This document shows positions 35,636-45,044 of a stretch of DNA of 64,000 nucleotides, piece by piece. The number at the start of each line of letters is the position of its first letter. Within the stretch, counting starts at the first letter, position 1. The translations under genes and the position numbers were made by a program. Source of the stretch: UBA4802 sp964509195 (GTDB taxonomy: Bacteria > Spirochaetota > UBA4802 > UB4802); assembly GCA_964509195.1 (NCBI GenBank), contig CAZDWJ010000006.1:62001-126000 (forward strand). Reading direction: 5' to 3'. Under the pieces are notes generated by a model. It did no database searches. It was not told the DNA's origin and was given only the letters and a program-made list of their open reading frames with translations.

Positions 35636-35959
35636 TCAATGCACATTTGGCAAGTACTTTTTATATTTAATCATATGTATCAATTTTTTTCTTTCAGGGA
35701 TAACTACTTGTTGCATAAGAATAAAGATTCTTAAGCACGGTCTTCTTTGGGATAATATGCAAAAATTGTATTTTGGGAGCACAGTACTTATTTACAAAGA
35801 AAAATTTGAAGCATGGTGCTATACAATAGTCTTGACTTTATATGTTTCATAGAATATACGTAATAATGTAAGTATTTAAAGAAGATAAATAATAGCACTA
35901 TGCCAAATTCAAATGTAAAGAATTAATGTAGTATTATTTACAGTAAAATAAATAATATC
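35636..35959. other. AT-rich divergent intergenic region
   Basis: About 324 bases between the methyltransferase and the next plus-strand gene. A 75-codon frame reading into the methyltransferase start is judged non-coding. No RNA, repeat or strong promoter is recognised. Confidence 0.35.
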
Positions 35960-37000
35960 ATGAAGGTTTCTAATAAAATTATTGTTATCACACAAAGTAA
36001 AGAATATGAGGCGATAGTTGAAGTAATCGCAGCTAAGCATCAGTTGCTGGTTGAGAAGGATGAACAGCTTCATTCGCTTGCTTCAATTGTGCAAAAGATA
36101 GAAAGCTCAAGATCAACAGCTTTTTTGCGGTCTGCACTTCATGCATTTATTCGCGAACATGGAATTCCTTTTTTAATTGTGGTTGATTATCCTGTTGGTG
36201 CTGCCACGCGAACTGATGCTATTGTACAGAAAATATTCACTACGTTGCTTATTTCGTTTATGATCATTGCACGGGGCAGTGGCCTTGCCAATATTAAAGG
36301 GAATTTTTTTGTAAATATCACAAATGGGGACGTGCAGCTTTTCAAGAATAGTATCATACATCCTGAAAAGTTTTTAGCCAGTATAAAAACAAATGATGAA
36401 AAGGTTAACGTAATTATCAACCATTATAATGATCAGAAGGCATTCCACACGTTGTTTTTTATAAAACCATCTGCTGGTTCTAACAAAGAGACTCTGGCAC
36501 AGGAGCTATCGGCTTATATTGATGCTGTTACAAAGCGTCATGCATTAATTAAAAAGCTTTTAGAAAAACAAAAGCACACCCCCGCACGAAGCAAAGATGC
36601 CGCAACCGTACTGGTGAAAATAAGTGATGACAAAATTGTAATGGACCATGAGATAGTAATAACACGCGACAACTCATATAGTAAATACACTGTTGGTCAT
36701 ATTTACGTCCTTGGGGACTGGACCAACATTCACAGCAGAAAAGTTGCCGGTAAAGTCATCACTGCAATAAAGGATGGTTTTGCAGACTGGAAACTTGGCA
36801 CTGATGACCCGGTTACTATACATCTGGAAGTAGCAACCGTTGATCACACAACTGCAGCTACACTAGCACAGATGATATACAATGATCTACGAAATTTTAA
36901 CAACATTAAAATTTATTGTAACGAAAACAATTACAAAATTCTTGAGTCTGCTGATGGTTTTTCACTAATAAAAAAACTTGTGTTGATACAAAAAGCCTAA
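35960..37000 (+). CDS. Hypothetical protein of two alpha/beta halves
   Basis: A 346-residue soluble protein with no recognised family. The first half reads like a receiver-type alpha/beta fold (KIIVITQSKEYEAIVEVIA, PFLIVVDYPVG). A charged linker near residues 200-220 (KKLLEKQKHTPARSKD) separates it from a second alpha/beta half with HEIVITRDNSYSKY and VGHIYVLGDW. It contains a copy of the iterated GCGATAG word at codons 18-20. Its end overlaps the dnaE stop by 4 bases, tail to tail. Confidence 0.7.
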   Translation: MKVSNKIIVITQSKEYEAIVEVIAAKHQLLVEKDEQLHSLASIVQKIESSRSTAFLRSALHAFIREHGIPFLIVVDYPVGAATRTDAIVQKIFTTLLISFMIIARGSGLANIKGNFFVNITNGDVQLFKNSIIHPEKFLASIKTNDEKVNVIINHYNDQKAFHTLFFIKPSAGSNKETLAQELSAYIDAVTKRHALIKKLLEKQKHTPARSKDAATVLVKISDDKIVMDHEIVITRDNSYSKYTVGHIYVLGDWTNIHSRKVAGKVITAIKDGFADWKLGTDDPVTIHLEVATVDHTTAATLAQMIYNDLRNFNNIKIYCNENNYKILESADGFSLIKKLVLIQKA

Positions 37001-40000
37001 CATCCAATAGTATAAAAAAATCCATCTTTACCAACAATAGTTACCAGGCTATCAAGAAGCTTCTGGTGGGGTTTTACATGATATAGGGGATTTGCTTTTA
37101 CAATATTTTCCTTACCGTTGGGATGACGCACATGAAAATAGACTGGTTTATTGCCCTGATATCGTTGCAATATTTTTTTAATTTTTTCCAGCATCTCCGT
37201 GTCCGTGCCTATTGGATTAATGATAATATGCAGCTCACTTATCTGCGTAAGCTTAAACTGTGTAAGCGGTACCACTTTATGTGCCAGCATACGGGAAGGT
37301 TTATCATTTTCAATCTCTACTGATCCGGTGATTACAACCGGATCCTGCGATACAATTAAAGATTCATATTCAGAAAGCGTTTGAGGCATAAACAACACCT
37401 GAATGCTGCCAGTCAGGTCTTCCATAACAGCCTGTGCAAATTTATTGCCCTTCTGGCTTTGTTTAATCTGAACATTATTCAAAACACCGACAAGTGTAAT
37501 TGGTGATCCGTTGACGTTTTCCTCAAGGTCTTTGATGGGAGTGCATGCTAATTTTTCAATATCTTTTGCATAGCGGCTCAAAGGGTGGGAACTTGCATAA
37601 ATTCCTAATACTTCTTTTTCATATTGCAGCTTCTGGTTTTCAGGCCAATCGGTAATGGAAGCAGGCTCAATATGGATGCGTGAATATGATTTATAAGAAG
37701 CACCAAATAAATCCCCCTGGCCTGTTGCAATATCCTGCTGCAGTTGCCGCGCAGTTTCAAGCATTATATCTACTGATGCAAAGAGTGCTGCTCTGTTAGG
37801 GTAGAGTGAATCAAATGCCCCAGCTTTAATAAGTGATTCAAGCACCCCTTTGTTAACTGTCATCAGGTCAATAGAGGTAAAAAACTCAGTGAGATCTTTA
37901 AATCCACCTTTGTTTTCCCGTGCCTGCAGTATCGATTCTATTGCTTTGTCGCCCACACCCTTTATTGCGATAAGCCCATACCGTATGGATTTGTCTTCAA
38001 TAGAAAAGTCACGCTGGCTTTTATTAATGTCTGGTGGAAGTACCTGAATGCCTTTTGTCTTGCAGTCAGCGTAGTATTTTGCAATGTCCTCAATTTTATC
38101 AACCTGAGCGGTTAAAAGGGCAGTCATAAATTCTAGAGGATAATGAGCTTTAAGATACGCAGTCTGGTATGAAACAAGCGCATACGCAGCTGAATGTGAT
38201 TTATTAAAACCATATCTTCCAAACGTAGCCATCAATTCCCAGGTTTTTGTTGCAATTGCTTCATTGATGCCTTTGGCTATTGCCCCTTTGATAAATTTTT
38301 CACCCATTGCATCAATAATCTCAGGCTTCTTTTTGCTCATCGCTTTTCTGAGTTTATCAGCTTCTGGCAGTGTAAATCCACCCATAACCTGTGATATAAG
38401 CATAACCTGTTCCTGATATACTATGACTCCTAATGTATCTTTGAGCACAGGTTCAAGCAAAGGGTGCAGGTACTCAATTTTATTGGGGTCACGTTTGCGT
38501 TCAATGTATTGCTCAACCATTCCCGAATCCAGTGGACCGGGACGGTAAAGGGCAACTATGGCAATAATATCATCTAAATTCGTTGGCCCTAATTTGAGAA
38601 GAATGTTCTGCATGCCGCCCGATTCAAGCTGGAATACTCCCATAGTGTCGGCTTTTTGCAGCAATTTAAATGTCTTAACATCATCAAGCGGTATTGAATC
38701 TATATCAATATCAGTATTCCTGTGTTTCTTTATAAGCTTTATACACGTGTCAATGATGGAGAGGTTAGCTAGCCCTAAAAAGTCCATTTTGACAAGTCCG
38801 GCTTTTTCTAAGCTCATCTTTTCATACTGAGAGGAAATACTACCATCCTTTGGATCAACATACAGGGGGACATATTCGGTTAAAGGATCACGGGATATAA
38901 CAACACCAGCGGCGTGTTTGCCTGCAGAACGGGTTAAACCCTCCACTTTTAATGCAATGTCGATGAGTTGTTTCCCTGCATCATTGGATTTATACAGTTG
39001 CTGCAATTCCTCAGAATCCTTTAGTGCATCATCCAAATCTTCGTGATGGATAAGCTTTGTAAGTGCATTGACTTGAGGTAGAGGTATGTTGAGCGCACGT
39101 GCTACATCGCGAATGGCACCTTTTGATTTCATCTTGTTAAAGGTGATAATCTGGCTGACATGATCTTCCCCATATTTCCTTTTCACGTATTCAATGACTT
39201 CATCACGGCGCAGGGCGCAAAAGTCAATATCCATATCGGGCATTTCATTCCGTTCGGGATTTAAGAAGCGTTCAAAAAGCAGGTTGTATTGTATGGGGTC
39301 TAGCTGTGTTATACCAAGGCAATATGAAACCATTGAACCTGCAGCAGATCCTCTTCCAGGTCCAACGGGTATCCCATTTTTCTTTGCAAACTGAATGAAG
39401 TCCCATACAATTAGGAAATACCCTGAAAACTGCATTCGTTTTATGACCGATAGCTCATAGTCAATACGCTCTTTGACATGTTCGGGTATAGATCCTCCAA
39501 AGCGTTGCCGTGCACCGTTATAGACCAGTTCTGCGAGGTAGCTGTCTTTTGTGTAGCCATCCGGCACTTCAAAATTAGGTAGAATTGGATTGCCCAATGG
39601 AATCTGGCAGTCTGTCATCTCAGCAATCTTGACAGTGTTGTACAGCGCATCGGGGTAGTCCTCAAATATTTTTTCCATTTCCAGAGGTGTTTTCAGGTAA
39701 AACTGGTCATTGGGGAAACGCATTCTGCTCTGGTCATTTAACAGTTTTCCCGTTTGTATGCATAAGAGCACATCATGGTAGTAGGCATCCTCTTTTGCAA
39801 CATAATGTGCATCATTGGTGGCTATTAAGCCTATATTCATTTTTGATGCCATTTCAACTAGCTTTGTATTAACCTGTTTCTGCTCTTTGAGGTTGTGATA
39901 TTGCAATTCCAGATAAAACCTGTCTTTTCCAAAAAGGTCGGCAAATTCCTGGGTTCGTTTATAGGCATCTTTTATTTTGCCTTCTAAAATAAGCGATGGA

Positions 40001-40434
40001 ATTTCGCCGGCGATACATGAAGTGCTTGCGATGAGACCTTTACTATATTTAGTTAACAGTTCCCAGTCAATTCGTGGTTTGTAGTAAAAGCCTTCCAGAT
40101 ATCCCAGTGAAGATAGTTTTATGAGATTTTTATACCCTTCACAGTTTTCTGCAAGCAATATGAGATGGTATGCATTTTCCTCGTTGCTAGCACGGGTGCT
40201 CTGCTTATGAAACCGTGAACCTGGTGCAATGTAAAATTCCTGCCCTATAATGGGTTTTATTCCGGCTTTACGCGCTTCTTCATAAAACTCTATTATGCCA
40301 AACATGTTGCCGTGGTCCGTTAAGGCAATTGCAGGCATGTTGTGTTGCACAGCAAATTGTATAAGCTGCTGAATACGTATAGCGCCATCTAAAATGGAAT
40401 ATTCAGAATGATTGTGAAGATGTACAAAATCCAT
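36997..40434 (-). CDS. dnaE: DNA polymerase III alpha subunit
   Basis: Replicative polymerase of about 1145 residues. The N-terminal PHP domain starts MDFVHLHNHSEYSILDG. The polymerase core has GPGRGSAAGSMVSYCLGI and the catalytic aspartates in PDMDIDF, followed by GKHAAGVVIS and FGRYGFNKSHSAAYALVSYQ. An HhH and OB-fold region (GSPITLVGVLNNVQIKQ) closes the protein. A TTG at 40455 would add seven residues; the ATG at 40434 begins exactly at the conserved PHP start with GTGAG upstream and is preferred. Length is typical of DnaE1. Confidence 0.95.
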   Translation of the reverse strand: MDFVHLHNHSEYSILDGAIRIQQLIQFAVQHNMPAIALTDHGNMFGIIEFYEEARKAGIKPIIGQEFYIAPGSRFHKQSTRASNEENAYHLILLAENCEGYKNLIKLSSLGYLEGFYYKPRIDWELLTKYSKGLIASTSCIAGEIPSLILEGKIKDAYKRTQEFADLFGKDRFYLELQYHNLKEQKQVNTKLVEMASKMNIGLIATNDAHYVAKEDAYYHDVLLCIQTGKLLNDQSRMRFPNDQFYLKTPLEMEKIFEDYPDALYNTVKIAEMTDCQIPLGNPILPNFEVPDGYTKDSYLAELVYNGARQRFGGSIPEHVKERIDYELSVIKRMQFSGYFLIVWDFIQFAKKNGIPVGPGRGSAAGSMVSYCLGITQLDPIQYNLLFERFLNPERNEMPDMDIDFCALRRDEVIEYVKRKYGEDHVSQIITFNKMKSKGAIRDVARALNIPLPQVNALTKLIHHEDLDDALKDSEELQQLYKSNDAGKQLIDIALKVEGLTRSAGKHAAGVVISRDPLTEYVPLYVDPKDGSISSQYEKMSLEKAGLVKMDFLGLANLSIIDTCIKLIKKHRNTDIDIDSIPLDDVKTFKLLQKADTMGVFQLESGGMQNILLKLGPTNLDDIIAIVALYRPGPLDSGMVEQYIERKRDPNKIEYLHPLLEPVLKDTLGVIVYQEQVMLISQVMGGFTLPEADKLRKAMSKKKPEIIDAMGEKFIKGAIAKGINEAIATKTWELMATFGRYGFNKSHSAAYALVSYQTAYLKAHYPLEFMTALLTAQVDKIEDIAKYYADCKTKGIQVLPPDINKSQRDFSIEDKSIRYGLIAIKGVGDKAIESILQARENKGGFKDLTEFFTSIDLMTVNKGVLESLIKAGAFDSLYPNRAALFASVDIMLETARQLQQDIATGQGDLFGASYKSYSRIHIEPASITDWPENQKLQYEKEVLGIYASSHPLSRYAKDIEKLACTPIKDLEENVNGSPITLVGVLNNVQIKQSQKGNKFAQAVMEDLTGSIQVLFMPQTLSEYESLIVSQDPVVITGSVEIENDKPSRMLAHKVVPLTQFKLTQISELHIIINPIGTDTEMLEKIKKILQRYQGNKPVYFHVRHPNGKENIVKANPLYHVKPHQKLLDSLVTIVGKDGFFYTIGC

Positions 40435-40725
40435 AATTTTTCTCACTTGTGGCAAGGGGTTTACTATTATGAGCTATCGCCATAAAAAATACGACATAAT
40501 ATTTTTTGCTTTATAGCCACTATAGGTTCCTTTTTTCTAATTTGCAAGTAGATTATAAAAAATTTATTATTTATGGTGACAATTTTTACATTTTTTGCAA
40601 TATGTTGTTGACCAGAATAATTGATTGAGATAGATTTTGTAAAAATGTGTAATATAAAAAAACAGATTGCCATATTTAAAAAAACAATTTTAATGGTTGT
40701 AGACAAAAATTTTCTGGAGGCAATG

Positions 40726-40884
40726 ATGATTGATACAAAGCTCCTTGACATTTTAGCCTGTCCTGCCTGTAAAGGGGATGTTGAGTATGATGCTCGTAAT
40801 GAAAAGATAATATGCACTGAATGCAAAAAAAAATATCCCGTAAAAGATGGCATTCCTGTCATGCTAGTTGAAGAAGCTGAATAA
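40726..40884 (+). CDS. Trm112-like zinc-binding protein (UPF0434)
   Basis: A 52-residue protein starting MIDTKLLDILACPACKGDVE, with two cysteine pairs (CPAC and CTEC) forming a zinc ribbon and ending KDGIPVMLVEEAE. It matches the Trm112/YcaR family, small partners of methyltransferases and other enzymes. The open frame extends upstream to 40621, but GGAGG at 40716-40720 places the start at the ATG 40726 (or 40723). It heads an operon with the SurA-like gene, 22 bases downstream. Confidence 0.88.
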   Translation: MIDTKLLDILACPACKGDVEYDARNEKIICTECKKKYPVKDGIPVMLVEEAE

Positions 40885-40906
40885 CAGAGTAGATAGAGGT
40901 TACACT

Positions 40907-42043
40907 ATGTTTGATTCAAAGCATCCTGTTGTAAAAGTAGTGGGGTATATTATTGTTGGTTTTTTTGTTCTTATTATTATAATATCATTTGGTATGCCTG
41001 ACTTTCTGTCACGCATGGGATTTGATCAAAATACCGTTGCAAAAGTAAATGGCGAAACAATTGGCTACATGGATTTTATTCGCTATCGTGATACGCATAT
41101 GTTTGGCAAAACTGAAGATCCAAAACAACAGCAGCGTATGATCATAGAGCGTATGATACAGGAAAAACTTCTAATACAGTTAGCCAAGAAGGAAGGCATT
41201 GTGGTAACTGAGAAGGAAATACGAAGTGTTATCCGCAACCGATTTTCAGACAATACGGGAACATTTAATGAAGCGTTTTTTAAGAATTTTCTGGATAGAT
41301 TCCATATGGGTATATCTGATTACTATAAATATGTAGAAAATGAGATTTATTTAGGAAAGTTACAGAATATGCTTTTAGCAGGTGTCAGCGTATCACCTTT
41401 GGAACTTGTATCTGATTACAGAATGCAGAATGCAAAATTGAAAATACAGTATTCATTTTTATCAAATCAGGAACTATCCAGGCGATTTGCAAGCGCAATT
41501 GCTGTCACCGATGAAGAAGTAGAAGCAGAACTAAAGAAGAACCCAAAAGAGTTAAAAGATCCAAAAACCGATAGGCAGCGTATCAAGGAGAAACTGTCCA
41601 ACGACAAATTGGAAAAGATAAAACAGGATATAGCAAAAAAAATTGACCAGCTTGCGCTTTCCGGCAAATCATTTGCAGAAGCTCAAGGAGTGCTGCAGGG
41701 AGTTGTATCATATTCCAATGAATTTAGACCTGGAGACCTGATACGGGAAAAAGATGAAAAGGGGAAAATCCTCTACCCGTTACAGGAATCAAAGATATTT
41801 CAGTCTGATGTATTCAGCCTAAAGCAGGGTGTAACTTCTCGGTGCATCTTTGGTTTTGATGGGATATATATTTTTACACCAGTAGTACGTACTATTCCTG
41901 GAACCCAGGTCCAGGATAAAGAACGACAGCAACTGGAACAAAGCCTTTTTTACTCAAAAGCCAATTCTTTATATATATCTCTGTTAACCCAATTGTTTGA
42001 AAAGTCGAAAATAATAAGGAATCAGAAGTTTGAGGCGCAGTAG
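40907..42043 (+). CDS. SurA/PpiD-like membrane-anchored chaperone lacking a clear PPIase domain
   Basis: A 378-residue protein with one membrane helix at about 8-28 (VVKVVGYIIVGFFVLIIIIS), then a SurA N-terminal chaperone segment (VAKVNGETIGYMDFIRYRDT through MIQEKLLIQLAKKEGIVVTE). The C-terminal region is shorter than in PpiD and shows no full parvulin domain. It is likely periplasmic, tethered to the inner membrane, and assists folding of exported proteins. GAGG precedes the ATG at 40907; the longer frame from 40868 overlaps the Trm112 gene and is not preferred. Confidence 0.85.
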   Translation: MFDSKHPVVKVVGYIIVGFFVLIIIISFGMPDFLSRMGFDQNTVAKVNGETIGYMDFIRYRDTHMFGKTEDPKQQQRMIIERMIQEKLLIQLAKKEGIVVTEKEIRSVIRNRFSDNTGTFNEAFFKNFLDRFHMGISDYYKYVENEIYLGKLQNMLLAGVSVSPLELVSDYRMQNAKLKIQYSFLSNQELSRRFASAIAVTDEEVEAELKKNPKELKDPKTDRQRIKEKLSNDKLEKIKQDIAKKIDQLALSGKSFAEAQGVLQGVVSYSNEFRPGDLIREKDEKGKILYPLQESKIFQSDVFSLKQGVTSRCIFGFDGIYIFTPVVRTIPGTQVQDKERQQLEQSLFYSKANSLYISLLTQLFEKSKIIRNQKFEAQ

Positions 42044-42091
42044 AAGTGTAAAGGTTAGTTTTAAATCTGTAACACACCAAAGGGGTAGCGT

Positions 42092-42556
42092 ATGAATATT
42101 AATGCTGAATATGTGAATCCATTTTTAGAGGCAGCAAGTGCAGTATTCAAACAGCTTCTTAACGTTGATTTAAGAAGAGGAAAGCTTGTATTGAAAGAAG
42201 TACCACAACCATCACATGATGTAGCTATTATCATTGGCATTACAGGTGCAGTCACCGGTCAGGTTGTATTCAGTATGAGCCTTGAGATGGTAAAAAAGAT
42301 TGCTCAAATTCTAGCTCCTGGATTGTCTGAAAAAGATATCATGAATGAGTGGAAGGATATTGTTGGTGAAGTTGCCAATATGATTACTGGAAATGCAATG
42401 AACCTTTTTGCATATTCAGGGAAGCGAGTGGAAATGACAACCCCTACTGTAATTGAAGGTGAAAGTTTTACTATAACGTTAATTAAACAAACAACTCTGG
42501 GGATTAACCTTTACAGCCCATTTGGCCAATTAGAGATGAACGTTGCATTGAAATAG
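42092..42556 (+). CDS. cheX: CheX-family CheY-P phosphatase
   Basis: A 154-residue CheX-like protein. The phosphatase motif ExxN is present as E93-V-A-N96 in VGEVANMITGNAM, within the usual fold (VTGQVVFSMSLEMVKKIAQI before, GESFTITLIKQTTLGINLYS after). CheX dephosphorylates CheY-P in spirochaetes and Thermotogae, resetting chemotactic signalling. No cheA or cheY gene lies beside it, so it may serve a distant chemotaxis cluster or another response regulator. AGGGG precedes the ATG. Confidence 0.9.
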   Translation: MNINAEYVNPFLEAASAVFKQLLNVDLRRGKLVLKEVPQPSHDVAIIIGITGAVTGQVVFSMSLEMVKKIAQILAPGLSEKDIMNEWKDIVGEVANMITGNAMNLFAYSGKRVEMTTPTVIEGESFTITLIKQTTLGINLYSPFGQLEMNVALK

Positions 42557-42562
42557 ATAGTT

Positions 42563-43360
42563 TTATTCGGGGAAATAGGTTGCATCCAAACGCTTTAGCT
42601 CATCTGCTACCCTTTCTTTCAATGGAGATGAGTAAAAGGCATTATAAGCAGGATCTTGTGACCTTTTCAGAAATAGAGTATATACTTTTCGTGCTAGCTC
42701 AACATCTTTTAAATTTGGGTCTGTGCTTAAAATCCTTCCAAGCCAGTAGTATGCATCGTCCACTGTTTCCCGATCACTGTATTGCTTTATTACCCTCAAT
42801 AGTGCACTTAACGCAGCATTCCCCTTTTTTTGAGTAATATACAGTTGAGCAGCAAGAATAAGTGCATCATCGGAAAAGTCCTGATCTGGATATAATCCTG
42901 CTACCTTTGTATAATATTCTATAGCATCCAGAGGCTTGCCTATTGCCTGATTTACCCTGCCTGTCATAAAAAGAGCAGCAGGATATTCCCCTGATTGTTC
43001 AGGTATGGCCGATAGTTCTTGTAATGCACTGGCATATTTTTGCTGCTGCATATAAATCTTAGCTTTCCACAAGGATGCCTGGTCTTTAAAAGGGCTTTGA
43101 GGGTAATTTTTTTGTAAGCTTTCCATTGCCTGCAATGCCCGTTCATAAAATTCAGCATTATAGAATTCTATACCCTGTTTTAAGAGAACATCATCCGGTG
43201 TTCCTGCTCCTTTTTTCTTTGTAGCATCATCTTCACTTTTAAATTGCATGGGAATTTTGGATGCTTTTGGCTCAGAAAGGATGGTTTCCAGTATTGCTTC
43301 TTTATTTACCGGCTGTACTACAAGAAGTGAGCATACAATAACTACGGGTATCAGATTCAT
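42563..43360 (-). CDS. Periplasmic TPR protein (CpoB/YbgF-like)
   Basis: A 265-residue protein with a signal-like N-terminus (LIPVVIVCSLLVVQPVN) and TPR units such as GIEFYNAEFYERALQAMESL, ALFMTGRVNQAIGKPLDAIE and YYTKVAGLYPDQDFSDDALI. This outer-membrane-lipoprotein/CpoB-type repeat pattern occurs in cell-envelope coordination proteins. The start overlaps the upstream gene's stop by ATGA, so the two work together. No tol-pal genes lie next to it, so the CpoB name is not applied. Confidence 0.8.
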   Translation of the reverse strand: MNLIPVVIVCSLLVVQPVNKEAILETILSEPKASKIPMQFKSEDDATKKKGAGTPDDVLLKQGIEFYNAEFYERALQAMESLQKNYPQSPFKDQASLWKAKIYMQQQKYASALQELSAIPEQSGEYPAALFMTGRVNQAIGKPLDAIEYYTKVAGLYPDQDFSDDALILAAQLYITQKKGNAALSALLRVIKQYSDRETVDDAYYWLGRILSTDPNLKDVELARKVYTLFLKRSQDPAYNAFYSSPLKERVADELKRLDATYFPE

Positions 43361-43986
43361 TGTTCAAACACCTTATCGCGGATATCCATTGGCTTGAGTT
43401 CTTTTGGACTTTTTGGCGTTATGGTTTCCTTTTTTAAAGTGTCAGGCGCCTGAGATTGTGGTTTCTCGGGGAGCGTTACCGGCTTTTCCTTATTTTGTTT
43501 CATTGTATCCACCGGTTTTACTACGGATGGTGTGTAATCAGGATTTATCGGTTCCAGTGGTTTTGTATCATTAAGACCTGAAAGAGGTTTTTGTATTTCC
43601 TTGACATCCTTAGGGATATCAAGAGGTTTTGCAGGTATTGTCATTGCCTCATCTTCTTTTGTGGGGTAGGTTAGTTTATTGTCAGTAAGTTGCTGTCGCT
43701 GTTCCATGAGCGCACTTTCAAGCATTGACTGAAAAGAACCAGGCTCTTTTTTCATTTTAATGTCAAGGTCAAATACATCGTTGGTTATTTCTGCATACGG
43801 TCTTCCTGCAGGTTTTGCAGATTGCTTGCCTAGATGATAGCCCCAGAATACAGCACCAACTGATAAAAGAAAAATAAGGAAGAAGAACCCTTCTTTTATA
43901 GATTGCTGCGCGCGAACATCAATAGAATCAATTATCCTGTTTATGGTTCGCACTATTGCCTGTAATATGGATGCTATCGGGTTCAT
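43357..43986 (-). CDS. Single-pass membrane protein with proline/lysine-rich periplasmic tail
   Basis: A 209-residue protein. A short cytoplasmic part leads into one membrane helix at about 32-50 (EGFFFLIFLLSVGAVFWGY). About 150 low-complexity residues rich in Pro, Lys and Glu follow (KPLDIPKDVKEIQKPLSGLN, KEKPVTLPEKPQSQ). Such tails span the periplasm, as in TonB-like or scaffold proteins, but no TonB domain is present. It is coupled to the downstream TPR gene. Confidence 0.75.
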   Translation of the reverse strand: MNPIASILQAIVRTINRIIDSIDVRAQQSIKEGFFFLIFLLSVGAVFWGYHLGKQSAKPAGRPYAEITNDVFDLDIKMKKEPGSFQSMLESALMEQRQQLTDNKLTYPTKEDEAMTIPAKPLDIPKDVKEIQKPLSGLNDTKPLEPINPDYTPSVVKPVDTMKQNKEKPVTLPEKPQSQAPDTLKKETITPKSPKELKPMDIRDKVFEQ

Positions 43987-44030
43987 ATAACTTGGTTTTA
44001 AGCTATCCTTTAAAAATTGTTTTGATAATG

Positions 44031-44075
44031 ATATGCACCTTCCACCTGACTTAGGAGGCAGGGTGCATATTTTTA
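44031..44075 (+). terminator. Hairpin with T-run, terminator-like
   Basis: ATATGCACC (44031-44039) pairs with GGTGCATAT (44062-44070), with a smaller inner CCT/AGG pairing, then TTTTTAT. The T-run is on the plus strand, yet both flanking genes are on the minus strand, so a classical terminator role is uncertain; it may be a structured 5' leader or a terminator for antisense transcription. Confidence 0.4.
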
Positions 44076-44119
44076 TACATTTAATGTACGTAACAATTAT
44101 ATAATAATTTTCAATAGCA

Positions 44120-44995
44120 TTACTTTCTATCTATAATAATAACAATATTGCCTTTTTTCAAGTTATTTCTTGTTATGCTACTTGCAAGAATTTTTTTAAG
44201 GTCAGCATTTGCAATCACAGGGCATCGGTTATAAAGGCGCAGTGCTGCACAGTAGTATGGATTTCTACCCGCTTTTTTGTGGTGCAATGCCACGTCATCG
44301 CTGAAACAAAAGGCTACAGTGCCATACACATACGCATCGCGTGAATCAATGAAATCCTTCCCAAATATCTCTGTACCATCTTCTGCATAAAGGGAAGGGA
44401 AAAGCATTGGTGTAAATTGCTGTCCCCGTGTATCAACAATGAGCCCCGTATAATCCGTTGATGGGAGCTTAACAGGTAACTGGGGTATATCTTTTGATGG
44501 CAATGCTTCGGGCAGAAGTTTTAAAAGCCTTCCCATGGGTAAAGTGGCAGTGCATTGTGTGGCAAGGGTGCCAAGTGGCTTGTAGCTATATTTTATATCA
44601 TTGGGATAAAGCCCTAACTGCATTTGTGTATAATCATCCATCTGTATGTAATCACCCAGTGTCCGCAGCGGGTCAACCTGGATAATCTGTAACGCTGCTA
44701 TGAGAAATTCAGTGGATTTATCTTTAGCTTCTTCTATTGCCCTGCTTCGGGCAGCATTCACGGATAATGGTTCCAGTGTAGAGCTGTCTAGCGGTGTGCC
44801 GCTTTCAGAAACAACCGGGTTATTAGATACTTTTGCCACAATAACCTGATCGGTCCAGTTGATCTCTACATTGTTGTAGTACTGGACAACTTTATTATTA
44901 CCGGGTACTAATGGTGCTGCAAAGAGCAACGAAAGAGCTATCGCTATAAAAAAAATAAAACAACGCCTGTACTGTAATCCCATAATATGTAACAT
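44120..44995 (-). CDS. Secreted protein with LPP20/FlgT-like region
   Basis: A 291-residue protein with an N-terminal signal (FIFFIAIALSLLFAAPLVPG). The middle (VNAARSRAIEEAKDKSTEFLIAALQII) resembles the SxAxARAxAxxxA helix of LPP20/FlgT N-terminal domains found in secreted flagellar-base proteins. The rest (GTATLPMGRLL-like, then GLIVDTRG with DAYVYGTVAF) has no known name but matches a conserved layout for exported spirochaete proteins. Function is inferred only loosely. Confidence 0.6.
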   Translation of the reverse strand: MLHIMGLQYRRCFIFFIAIALSLLFAAPLVPGNNKVVQYYNNVEINWTDQVIVAKVSNNPVVSESGTPLDSSTLEPLSVNAARSRAIEEAKDKSTEFLIAALQIIQVDPLRTLGDYIQMDDYTQMQLGLYPNDIKYSYKPLGTLATQCTATLPMGRLLKLLPEALPSKDIPQLPVKLPSTDYTGLIVDTRGQQFTPMLFPSLYAEDGTEIFGKDFIDSRDAYVYGTVAFCFSDDVALHHKKAGRNPYYCAALRLYNRCPVIANADLKKILASSITRNNLKKGNIVIIIDRK

Positions 44996-45044
44996 TTTAG
45001 TTTCGTTTTTTAAAGTTATCGGACAGAATAGCCCTAAAATATAG

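Noticed and set aside
35625..35852. 75-codon plus-strand frame upstream of the 346-residue gene
   Set aside because: Cysteine/aromatic-rich random-looking sequence overlapping the methyltransferase start; no Shine-Dalgarno sequence.
40467..40862. 131-codon minus-strand frame
   Set aside because: Covers the Trm112-like gene on the opposite strand, with no ribosome binding site or family.
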